From Pectobacterium betavasculorum (lineage in GTDB: Bacteria; Pseudomonadota; Gammaproteobacteria; Enterobacterales; Enterobacteriaceae), in assembly GCF_000749845.1 (NCBI RefSeq), contig NZ_JQHM01000002.1, positions 186,001-250,000 on the forward strand: a stretch of 64,000 nt of DNA, in the 5' to 3' direction. Of this stretch, positions 8,240-16,088 are shown in pieces. Position 1 is the stretch's first letter. Every line of letters starts with the position of its first letter. Under the pieces are notes generated by a model. The model was given only the letters and a program-made list of their open reading frames with translations. It was not told the origin of the DNA and searched no databases. The position numbers and the translations under genes were made by a program.

Positions 8240-9292
8240 ATGACGTTTAACGCGCAAGCCTGCAATACGCAAATCGACCGCTCCCAAAGCGCGATGGCGC
8301 TATTACATTCTTCCTGTCAGGCATTGATTGAAGCAGAAATTCAATCAGTTAATGCGTCCTGGTATTCTCAACTCGACCAGGATTTGGGCAATGCTCAGCA
8401 GTTGGTCGTAGCCTGGCGCCGCAGCGGTACTCTGTATTTCCAGAGCGACATTCTGAACGCAATTGCTACCTGTGGTGATGCTATCACCGCCGCACAGGGG
8501 CCCCTCACTCAGTTATTCCAGCAACTGGAAACGCAATTTTCCTCCGAGTTACGGGAACAGGCCGTGAGCCAGTTACAGGCATTGTCTCCCCCGTTACAGG
8601 CAATGCAGAGCCAGATGAACAACTATATCTCGACATTAAAGGGGTTCGAAGAGCAGATGATGGATGCCGAAGAAACCATGCAACAGACAATTGCTCAAGT
8701 TCAGGCACAGGAGGAGAGCATTAGCATCACCATTGACTCCATCAACACCCAGATCAGCAATCTACGTGCTCAAATTGGAAAAGACCGACAGACGATCGCT
8801 AATGTGCAGTCTGCCGAACACCAAAGCATTCTCGAAACAATATTTGGCATTCTTCTGGCACCGATTACTGGAGGTCTCTCCCTCATACTGGCTGGTATTG
8901 GCGTTTCCTCTCTCATCGAAGCCAAAGATCAGCTCGCTGATATGGAGAAGCAAATCAGCGATTACCAGCAAAAAATTATTACGCAGCAAGAGGGGCTAAG
9001 TAACGATGAACGCACGGTGGCCTGCCTCAAGGGGCTCACTCTGAGCAGTGGCTACGTCATCAGCGACATTGATACCATCAATCAAACGCTGGATGAGCTG
9101 CGCACCACATGGAATATCTATCAAGGTGAAATGGAGGCTATTATTCAGAATTTGAACCAAGCGACAGATAACAGCGTTATTGCTGTCGCTAATGCCTGGT
9201 TCCAAAGTGCTTGTGCAGAATGGCAGATTATTCAATCCCACATTACGGCGATTAGTCATCCTCAGTTCAACACACAATTTAAAACGATATAA
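8240..9292 (+). CDS. Alpha-helical pore-forming toxin-like component 3
   Basis: Protein of 350 aa with the same plan as its neighbours: a long helical region, an apolar head at about residues 197-226 (ILETIFGILLAPITGGLSLI to SSLIEA), then a long coiled-coil-like helix. The post-head section (CLKGLTLSSGYVISDIDTIN, then DELRTTWNIYQGEME) aligns by eye with that of component 2 (LQGLALASKQAVTYINTATS, then SDFRTSWTVFEGELQ), so the two are paralogues. The short single apolar head differs from the double one of component 2. No signal peptide. The operon ends here with no clear terminator. Confidence 0.72.
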   Translation: MTFNAQACNTQIDRSQSAMALLHSSCQALIEAEIQSVNASWYSQLDQDLGNAQQLVVAWRRSGTLYFQSDILNAIATCGDAITAAQGPLTQLFQQLETQFSSELREQAVSQLQALSPPLQAMQSQMNNYISTLKGFEEQMMDAEETMQQTIAQVQAQEESISITIDSINTQISNLRAQIGKDRQTIANVQSAEHQSILETIFGILLAPITGGLSLILAGIGVSSLIEAKDQLADMEKQISDYQQKIITQQEGLSNDERTVACLKGLTLSSGYVISDIDTINQTLDELRTTWNIYQGEMEAIIQNLNQATDNSVIAVANAWFQSACAEWQIIQSHITAISHPQFNTQFKTI

Positions 9293-9327
9293 ATGAATTT
9301 TCTGTATATATGCCAACTCCTGGAACA

Positions 9328-9744
9328 CTATTGCGCCATCAGCTCACGCAGCATGCGCTCAGGGTTATTCAGGAAAGCACGCGTGATCTGGTAGTGCTCC
9401 GTGTCCTCATACGCGACCTGCTGTATTCCGTCTTCACCGAACTGAAAGATAGTGGCATCAGGATACGCCATCAGAATCGGAGAGTGGGTCGCGATAACAA
9501 ACTGCGATCCTTCACGAATGAGATCGTGCATGCGGGCGATCGCAGTTAATTGCCTGCTGGGCGACAGCGCAGCTTCCGGTTCGTCGAGCAGATAAATCCC
9601 CTTTTTACCAAAACGAGTGAGTAGCAGCGCCATTTTCGCCGATAAAAAAGTGACTTTCGGGTGCAGTTCCAGCTTATCCAGCGAGCGAATCGACGGAATA
9701 GAAAACGGATAAGCCTCGAATAAATCCACCTTTTCATGAAGCAT
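9328..9744 (-). pseudogene. AAA/ABC-type ATPase gene with internal deletion
   Basis: The 138-codon frame keeps the end pieces of a small ABC-like AAA ATPase. The N-terminal strand (DLFEAYPFSIPSIRSLDKLE, then LHPKVTF) normally runs straight into a Walker A loop (GxNGxGKST). Here it jumps directly to the C-terminal half with Walker B (YLLDEPEAALSP) and the H-loop (VIATHSP). Roughly a hundred residues including the whole P-loop are missing without breaking the frame, so the product cannot bind ATP in the usual way. An expressed dominant-negative form is possible but unlikely. It sits convergent to the toxin-like operon, at a probable recombination boundary. Confidence 0.75.
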
Positions 9745-10058
9745 GTGTGACTCTGCTAATGGATTGCGTTGAGATCATTCTCTGTCTTCCTGACGAGTAA
9801 TGATGGTGAGTGAATAGCCGATTTTTTCCATTACCTTAGCAAACGAATAAAAAGCGTCAATGCTTGATGTTCATCCTCCGTCAGGCTGTGACCGCCGTCG
9901 CAGACGTGATATTTCCTCACTTTTTCCTAATCGCGCTGGTGCCTGCATTTTCGCCGTCGCTGTGGAGTAGCCCAACGTATGCTAGGCATTTGCACATAGT
10001 TCTTCCTTTCACACATTCCTATAACACCTTCGTAACCTACCTATGCGAGGTGTAAAAA
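9745..10058. other. Intergenic region with possible gene debris
   Basis: No convincing gene. On the minus strand several frames of 18-29 codons follow one another with stops between them (for example MEKIGYSLTIITRQEDRE near 9770-9830), suggesting decayed coding sequence upstream of the ATPase remnant. The + strand carries the leader of the transporter gene. Confidence 0.4.
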
Positions 10059-11405
10059 ATGACAACGACAACAACCGCATCATCCAACCACACCAGAGAG
10101 GTGCATCTTGCCTCAGCCATTGCCAAATTCTTTAAGCGAATTATCCCTATGCTGGCCGTTATGCTGATTATTAATCAGATAGATAGGTCAAACATCGGGT
10201 TTATCAAAGCAGAACTCCAGACCGATGCCGGTATCAGCGCGGCAGCATTTGGCCTTGGCGCAGGGCTTTTCTTTATCGGCTATGCGCTGTTTGAAGTGCC
10301 CAGTAACCTGATGATGAAAAAATATGGTGCGCGGGTATGGCTGACTCGCATCATGATTACCTGGGGAGCCGTCGTGGTCGTGACGGGTTTCGTCACCACC
10401 CCTACCCAGTTTTATGCCCTGCGCTTTTTACTCGGCGTAGCCGAAGCGGGCTTTTTCCCCGGTGTGCTGTATTACTTCCGGCTCTGGGTACCTAACGCCT
10501 GGCGTGGTCGTGCAACGGCGTTGATCCTCAGCGCCAGCGCCGGTGCGTTTCTCTTTTCCGGCCCGATAACGGGAGGTATCCTGATGATGCATGATTTTCT
10601 CGGCATCGCAGGCTGGAAATGGGTGATGTTTTTAGAAGGTGGCGGTTCGATTCTGGTCGGGATCCTGGCCGCTTTTGTACTGGTCTCCAGCCCCGATAAA
10701 GCCCACTGGCTCAGCGCAGATGAAAAACTCGCATTGGAACAACAGCTACAGCAGGAAGAGAGAGAACGTGACGCGCAGCAGACAACGACGGGAAAACTGC
10801 ATTTACTGACGGACCGCAGGACGCTGTTTTACTGCGCCATCTTCTTTACGATGACGATGACAGGCTACACGCTGGTATTCTGGCTCCCGCAAATTATCCA
10901 ACGTATTCAGGGATTCAGCAGCTTCGGTATCGGCTTGCTTACCGCCATTCCCTGGCTGTGCGCCATTATCGCCATCAATCTTGTCAGCAAATTCAGCGAC
11001 AAACATCGCCAACATTTATCCAAAGCGCTGGGTGTCGCCATGCTTATCGCCGCCTGCGGCACCTTCATGGCGACGATCGGCTCGCCGTGGTTAGGCTTCT
11101 TCGCCATGATCGTTGCCTGCATTGGTTCAAAGGTCAGCGCCACTTTTTTCTGGCCCATGCCGCAGGGCAATCTGCCCGCGTCCATCGTCGCGCCGGGGAT
11201 CGCCCTGATCAACTCCATTGGCAACCTCGGGGGCTTCGTCGCACCTACCGTCTTTGGCTATCTGGAATTGAAAACCGGCAGCACAACGGGCGGGCTCTAT
11301 TCTCTGACCGCAGTTTCTGTCGCAACAGGTCTGTTCTTGTTGCTGCGTAGCACACACGCCGCGCCCCCCAGTTCATTCAACCCTATGGAGCATCGCAATG
11401 TCTGA
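10059..11405 (+). CDS. MFS transporter, anion:cation symporter family (sugar acid uptake)
   Basis: Inner-membrane 12-helix carrier of 448 aa from the ACS branch of the MFS, like the D-glucarate/D-galactarate permeases GudP and GarP. Family marks are NQIDRSNIGF in helix 1, YALFEVPSNLMMKKYGAR after helix 2, and RFLLGVAEAGFFPGVLYYF in helix 4. The gene overlaps by 8 bases the start of a glucarate-dehydratase-like gene, so both form one operon and the substrate is probably a hexaric acid or a related sugar acid. The exact substrate cannot be read from sequence. Confidence 0.88.
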   Translation: MTTTTTASSNHTREVHLASAIAKFFKRIIPMLAVMLIINQIDRSNIGFIKAELQTDAGISAAAFGLGAGLFFIGYALFEVPSNLMMKKYGARVWLTRIMITWGAVVVVTGFVTTPTQFYALRFLLGVAEAGFFPGVLYYFRLWVPNAWRGRATALILSASAGAFLFSGPITGGILMMHDFLGIAGWKWVMFLEGGGSILVGILAAFVLVSSPDKAHWLSADEKLALEQQLQQEERERDAQQTTTGKLHLLTDRRTLFYCAIFFTMTMTGYTLVFWLPQIIQRIQGFSSFGIGLLTAIPWLCAIIAINLVSKFSDKHRQHLSKALGVAMLIAACGTFMATIGSPWLGFFAMIVACIGSKVSATFFWPMPQGNLPASIVAPGIALINSIGNLGGFVAPTVFGYLELKTGSTTGGLYSLTAVSVATGLFLLLRSTHAAPPSSFNPMEHRNV

Positions 11406-12747
11406 CAGCCCTATCATTAAAAAAATGGAGGTCATTCCGGTCGCCGGTTATGACAGCATGCTTTTGAATATTGGCGGTGCGCACAACTGCTACTTCACTC
11501 GAATTCTGGTCACGCTGACAGACAACGCGGGTAATACCGGCGTGGGAGAATGTCCCTGCCATTCCAGTACGCTCGCGATGCTCAACGATTTTATTCCTCA
11601 GGTGGAGGGAACCTCACTACTCAGGATGAACACCACGCTAAGCACGCTGTTTAAAAGCGATAAGCGCAATCTGACTAGCGGACAAAGCGACAATACCGCG
11701 ATTCATATTCCACAGATGAACCCGGAGAAATTTTATAATGCCGTAGCCGCGACGGAAGCCGCACTGTTGGATCTGACGGGGCAATTGTTAAATCTTCAGG
11801 TCGCAGAACTGCTGGCCAGCGGCAAGCAGCGCGATTCAATTCCGATACTGGGATACCTTTTTTACATCGCCGACCGTACTAAAACCGACATGAATTACCT
11901 GCCCGGCGAAACCGGAAAACATGACTGGTTTTATCTGCGTCATCAGGCGGCAATAGACAGCGATGGCGTAATTCGTCTGGCGGAGGCCGCCAGCGACCTC
12001 TATGGCTTTAACGACTTCAAACTCAAGGGTGGCGTGCATCACGGCGAAAAAGAGGTTGAGACGGTAAAAGCGCTACTCCACCACTTCCCGGGATCGCGGG
12101 TGACGGTGGATCCCAACGCCAGCTGGTCTCTGGATGAATCGATACGGCTGGGGCGGGAGCTACAGGGGCAAATACCCTATCTGGAAGATCCATGCGGCGC
12201 CGAGAACGGCTATTCTGGCCGGGAAACCCTCGCCGAATTCCGGCATGCCACGAACATTCCCGTAGCAACCAATATGATTGCTAACGACTGGCGGCAGCTC
12301 AATCATGCACTTCAGCTTAATGCTATCGACATCCCGTTGGCCGATCCGCACTTCTGGACCCTGCGCCATGCCAATACTGTGGCGCAGCTGTGCCACGAAT
12401 GGGGATTGATTACAGGTTGCCATTCCAATAACCATTTCGATATCTCACTCGCTATGGTTGCTCATCTGGGAGCCGCCGCGCCGGGCGAACGCATTACACC
12501 GTTTGATACCCACTGGATATGGCAGGATGGACAGCAGCTCACCCACGAGGCGCCGCGCATTGAAAAAGGACATTTACACCTGCCGGAAGGCCCGGGATTA
12601 GGGATTACCCTGAACAGGAAACGGGTGGAGGAAGCGCACAGACTTTATCAGTCACTACCGGATAAAAACCGTAACGACGCGCTTGGTATGCAATTTTTAA
12701 TACCAAACTGGTCGTTTAACGCCAAACGGCCATCGCTAGTTCGTTGA
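11398..12747 (+). CDS. Glucarate dehydratase-like enolase-superfamily enzyme
   Basis: Cytoplasmic enzyme of 449 aa in the glucarate dehydratase branch of the enolase superfamily; GudD removes water from D-glucarate to give 5-keto-4-deoxyglucarate. Visible active-site pieces are the KLKGG motif with the catalytic base Lys pair, metal ligands in VDPNASW and YLEDPCG, and the HSNNHFD motif carrying the His base. The length and the C-terminal MQFLIPNWSF/KRPSLVR tail match GudD and its paralogue GudX. The sequence differs enough that I cannot say which of the two it is. The matching aldolase and reductase are not nearby. Confidence 0.88.
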   Translation: MSDSPIIKKMEVIPVAGYDSMLLNIGGAHNCYFTRILVTLTDNAGNTGVGECPCHSSTLAMLNDFIPQVEGTSLLRMNTTLSTLFKSDKRNLTSGQSDNTAIHIPQMNPEKFYNAVAATEAALLDLTGQLLNLQVAELLASGKQRDSIPILGYLFYIADRTKTDMNYLPGETGKHDWFYLRHQAAIDSDGVIRLAEAASDLYGFNDFKLKGGVHHGEKEVETVKALLHHFPGSRVTVDPNASWSLDESIRLGRELQGQIPYLEDPCGAENGYSGRETLAEFRHATNIPVATNMIANDWRQLNHALQLNAIDIPLADPHFWTLRHANTVAQLCHEWGLITGCHSNNHFDISLAMVAHLGAAAPGERITPFDTHWIWQDGQQLTHEAPRIEKGHLHLPEGPGLGITLNRKRVEEAHRLYQSLPDKNRNDALGMQFLIPNWSFNAKRPSLVR

Positions 12748-12751
12748 TAAC

Positions 12752-12780
12752 ATCTCCCGCCGATAACATCAGCGGGGGAT
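12752..12780 (+). terminator. Terminator of the sugar-acid operon
   Basis: Stem ATCTCCCGC/GCGGGGGAT (one G-U pair) with an 11-base loop, followed by TCTCTTTT. It begins five bases after the dehydratase stop codon. Confidence 0.7.
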
Positions 12781-12837
12781 TCTCTTTTACTTATCGATTT
12801 AGCAGCCACGATGACCGTCAGAAAGTATAATTGACCG

Positions 12838-13041
12838 TCATTGAGATGCTGCGCGATGCCCAGCTTCTGTGAGTACCGGAACGCGACGCGAACGATCGAA
12901 AAGCAACACCCTGAAGTCTTCTTCCAGCACACGAACATGTAGGCTGACGGCAGATTGTGTCAGACACACAGCTTCAGCCGCACGGGCAAAAGATCCATGC
13001 TGGGCTATAGCGACCAATGTGCGTAAGGCGTTTAACGACAT
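12838..13041 (-). pseudogene. Truncated LysR-type regulator (DNA-binding domain only)
   Basis: Only 67 codons remain, starting at the ATG at 13041. They encode a typical LysR winged-helix domain: LNALRTLVAIAQHGSFARAA, then SAVSLHVRVLE and LLFDRSRRVPVLTEAG. The frame ends just after the point where the linker helix would begin; the remaining 220 or so residues of a LysR protein are absent, and only 90 bases separate the stop from the dehydratase gene. A 9-base direct repeat TGACCGTCA (12812-12820 and 12832-12840) lies at the break and may mark a deletion. The fragment could still bind DNA if expressed, but is most simply a remnant. Confidence 0.78.
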
Positions 13042-13388
13042 GTAATCAACTCTCAGGCTTACATCTAAATGACAAAATGGCAAGCCATCGAACATTCAGC
13101 CAGAACAATGGAATGAGCATAATAACAATGTCGCCTTTTGGCATAGGTTACAACATACATTTTTATTATCAATGATCTGGTATTTTCCCTGGTGAGGCAA
13201 ATAAGTGCTTAATTTCTGATTTTTATCAACATATAATCAATAGATACCAGATTATGTTTTTCATCATAGAGCAACAGAGCAATCTAATAACGAGTGAATT
13301 TCACTCTTGCCTAAACATAATTAATATGGTAATGAAGCATTCATATTTAGAAGTATAATTTAGCGTGCTAATAATGAGGTTTATTGTA
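13042..13388. other. AT-rich divergent intergenic region
   Basis: It holds the leaders of the LysR fragment (leftward) and the acetyltransferase gene (rightward). I see no gene, strong palindrome or terminator in it. Confidence 0.4.
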
Positions 13389-13802
13389 ATGAATCTGAAT
13401 ATTACTGACACACCAGAACCAAATGAAGAAGAGTTTGTCATCGACAGCCTCTGGAAACACAATGCGCAGTATGATGCTGTTGATATTTCCCCTCTCTTTT
13501 TAAATTTCAAAGACGATGACAATAATATTATCGCAGGATTAATATCCAGAACCTGGTGGGGAGCATTGGAGGTTCAATATCTATGGGTTAGCGAGAAGTA
13601 TCGTAAAAGCGGCCTTGGTCGAGAACTCATGCAGGCGGCTGAAAAAGAAGCATTAAAACGCGATTGCCATCTGGCCTACGTAGACACATTCGAGTTCCAG
13701 GCCAAGGGATTTTATGAAAAGCTAGGATACAAAGAATATGGCAATCTATCGGGATATGCGCACAAACATACTCGGCATTATTTAGCTAAATTAATCCGTT
13801 GA
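13389..13802 (+). CDS. GNAT-family N-acetyltransferase
   Basis: Cytoplasmic acetyltransferase of 137 aa that would transfer acetyl from acetyl-CoA to an unknown amine. The acetyl-CoA loop is visible in VSEKYRKSGLGRELMQAAE (R-x-x-G-x-G), followed by the AKGFYEKLGYKEYG strand-helix typical of the fold's end. GTG 13365 and ATG 13374 lie upstream in frame, but the GAGG at 13376-13379, nine bases before ATG 13389, decides for 13389. It is first of three co-directional genes with a regulator and a permease. Confidence 0.83.
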   Translation: MNLNITDTPEPNEEEFVIDSLWKHNAQYDAVDISPLFLNFKDDDNNIIAGLISRTWWGALEVQYLWVSEKYRKSGLGRELMQAAEKEALKRDCHLAYVDTFEFQAKGFYEKLGYKEYGNLSGYAHKHTRHYLAKLIR

Positions 13803-13831
13803 ATTAATTCCGATCCATTAAGGAGGGCAGG

Positions 13832-14521
13832 ATGCCATCATCACAAACAAACATGACTGATTATATTCGCAATCTGATTATTATGATGGAGTGTTTAAAT
13901 GAACCATGGGGTATTAAAGATTTATCATCACGCCATGTTTACATGAATAAAGCCGCTTACCTTTATACCAACACACCGATGAATTTTGATATTGAAGGGC
14001 GACTTGATGATGAATTTCCTGCCAGTTGGGCGGAACTTTCTGACGATTTAAAAGAACATGACAGACTGACAGAAAACAGTGAACAGCGCGTAACCGTGAT
14101 CGAAACACACTACTGGTATGGAAAGAAAACGCTGACGCCCTTCGTCAGCGAAAAGATTCCTATCTTTGATGAAAATAAGCTTTGTATTGGAACTATGTGG
14201 AATGCCAGGCCTCTGGATACGCGGTCTCCGCTCATATATATAAACCAAAAGAAGCCGACCACATTACAAACTGAGCTAACGACCAGCATTTTCACCCAGT
14301 CAGAATTAGATATTATTTTTCTGATATTGCAGCGTTTATCAAATAAAGAAATCGCAAGGAAAATGAACGTATCACCAAAAACAATCGAGAATAGAATTTA
14401 TAACATGTATCAAAAGGCAGAGGCGCACTCGCTGCCTCAATTTGAGGAATTTTGTCGCCATATGGGAATCGATGGTTATATCCCTAACTCTCTCATCGAG
14501 AAAGGCATTCAATTTATATAA
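13832..14521 (+). CDS. LuxR-type regulator with PAS-like N-terminal domain
   Basis: Transcription regulator of 229 aa. Residues 1-130 look like a PAS-type sensor (EPWGIKDLSSRHVYMNKAA, later VSEKIPIFDENKLCIG). Residues 153-197 form a LuxR/FixJ helix-turn-helix (LQRLSNKEIARKMNVSPKTI, then ENRIYNMYQKA). There is no receiver domain or autoinducer domain. AGGAGGG is a strong ribosome site. It lies 14 bases before a cytosine-type permease gene, so it likely regulates its own operon; the signal is unknown. Confidence 0.85.
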   Translation: MPSSQTNMTDYIRNLIIMMECLNEPWGIKDLSSRHVYMNKAAYLYTNTPMNFDIEGRLDDEFPASWAELSDDLKEHDRLTENSEQRVTVIETHYWYGKKTLTPFVSEKIPIFDENKLCIGTMWNARPLDTRSPLIYINQKKPTTLQTELTTSIFTQSELDIIFLILQRLSNKEIARKMNVSPKTIENRIYNMYQKAEAHSLPQFEEFCRHMGIDGYIPNSLIEKGIQFI

Positions 14522-14535
14522 GAGAACATATCTAC

Positions 14536-15852
14536 ATGGAAAAAATAGATGATTACCCTGTCAGCCGCGTTCCACTGAATGTCCGGCTGCCTTTCTTAAA
14601 CGTGGCATTAGTGCATATCGGTATGTTAACCGCGCTAGACCAGTTTATGTTAGGTGCGGTGCTTGGCCATTCAATGACGTTAAGTCAGGCCTTTCTCGCC
14701 ATCTTTATTGGCAGCGCCATTTTTGGCGTAGTGACCGTGGGGCTTGGCTACGCTGGAATGAAGGAAGGTATGTCGGGCAGTCTGCTTGCACGCTGGTGCG
14801 GCTTTGGCCGTATTGGTTCCGTCCTGATTGGGCTGGTTATCGCCGTTAGCCTCATCGGCTGGTTCGGCGTCCAAAATGCGGTATTCGCTAAAGCGCTCAA
14901 CTTCGCAATGGCGGATAAACTCGGCTTTGGCTGGTCCGCCGCGCTGTCCGGTATTGCGCTGACGCTGCTGGTTGCCTTTGGTTTCAGAGCATTACGTTTC
15001 ACTGCAAAAATAGCCGTGCCAATGTTTGTTATCGTTGTCGGCTATATTTCGATAATGACGCTCTCCGGCCACAATATTGCTGAATTGATCGCTTCTGCAC
15101 CTAACGGCGAGGCTATTTCCATTAGCGCGGGAGCAACGATGGTGGTTGGTGGTTGTATCGTCGCCAGCTTAATTACTCCAGATATGACGCGCTATTCGCA
15201 AAAAGGGAAGCACGTATTCTGGATGACGATGCTGTCGATTATTGTCGGCGAGTTTATTGTGAATGGCCTCGCCATCATTATTGCCCGCGCGCTCAATACC
15301 GCAGATGTCGTAACAATCATGTCACAGGCTGCTGGCGGCATCGGTCTGATTGCCGTTATATTTTCCACATTGAGAGTGAACGATATCAACCTTTATTCCT
15401 CCTCTTTGGGAATCGCCAATGCCATAGAGGGTGTCACCGGGAAGAAACTACGCTATGTCTCGATCACGCTGGTGATTGGTCTCATCGGCACCGCGCTATC
15501 CGTAGCCGGTATTCTGGATCGCTTTATCGATTTTCTGACGCTATTGGGCGTGCTTTTCCCACCGATTATCGGCGTGATGCTGGTTGATTATTATATTTTA
15601 CGCACCCACAGAACGCTGCTCGATACCAGCCGTGCCGAAGGCCAATTGCCCAACATTGCACAAACGCCGCTGATTGGCTGGCCTGCTATTATCGCTAGCC
15701 TTGTGGGAGCCGTCGTCGGGTTAGCCTTTGAATGGGGCGTGCCAGCATTTAATTCGTTACTAGCAGCCAGCCTGCTTTATTGGATAATAAAGACTTACAC
15801 CAATAATTATATTCATTTTAGGAAACCAGAGCATAACCAAAATTTAAAATGA
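14536..15852 (+). CDS. NCS1-family permease (CodB-like)
   Basis: Inner-membrane transporter of 438 aa with about 12 hydrophobic helices. It belongs to the nucleobase:cation symporter-1 family of cytosine permease CodB. Typical pieces are the N-terminal PLNVRLPFLNVALVHIGMLT, GWFGVQNAVFAKA, and SLITPDMTRYSQKGKHVF. No deaminase (codA) gene is adjacent, so cytosine is only one possible substrate; allantoin, hydantoin or another purine or pyrimidine derivative is equally possible. It is the last gene of the unit, followed by a terminator. Confidence 0.85.
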   Translation: MEKIDDYPVSRVPLNVRLPFLNVALVHIGMLTALDQFMLGAVLGHSMTLSQAFLAIFIGSAIFGVVTVGLGYAGMKEGMSGSLLARWCGFGRIGSVLIGLVIAVSLIGWFGVQNAVFAKALNFAMADKLGFGWSAALSGIALTLLVAFGFRALRFTAKIAVPMFVIVVGYISIMTLSGHNIAELIASAPNGEAISISAGATMVVGGCIVASLITPDMTRYSQKGKHVFWMTMLSIIVGEFIVNGLAIIIARALNTADVVTIMSQAAGGIGLIAVIFSTLRVNDINLYSSSLGIANAIEGVTGKKLRYVSITLVIGLIGTALSVAGILDRFIDFLTLLGVLFPPIIGVMLVDYYILRTHRTLLDTSRAEGQLPNIAQTPLIGWPAIIASLVGAVVGLAFEWGVPAFNSLLAASLLYWIIKTYTNNYIHFRKPEHNQNLK

Positions 15853-15886
15853 AATAGGTAACAAGATAAAATTAACCTATAATCCA

Positions 15887-15912
15887 ATCGGCCTCTTTCT
15901 ACAGAGGCCGAT
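15887..15912 (+). terminator. Terminator after NCS1 permease gene
   Basis: Perfect 10-bp stem ATCGGCCTCT/AGAGGCCGAT with a 6-base loop, followed by ATATTTTTAC. Confidence 0.85.
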
Positions 15913-16088
15913 ATATTTTTACTTAAGAAAAAATAGCGCCTGAATAATTCAAAATGCATGTGAAAGTAACGCACGGGCAATTTGAAGCATGACGGATATA
16001 TAGGATGGGGTCTTATATATCAACGGGGAATTTACTCCCTTGAAATAATAAGGCTGATTAGCAATCATTCATGCTAGGAAAAGGATTT

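Noticed and set aside
9864-10055. 63-codon hydrophobic + strand frame before the sugar-acid transporter
   Set aside because: No ribosome site, no family resemblance, and it ends just before the transporter start in its leader.
14536-15852. Calling the NCS1 permease codB
   Set aside because: No cytosine deaminase gene is adjacent and a LuxR-type regulator is, so the substrate is left open.
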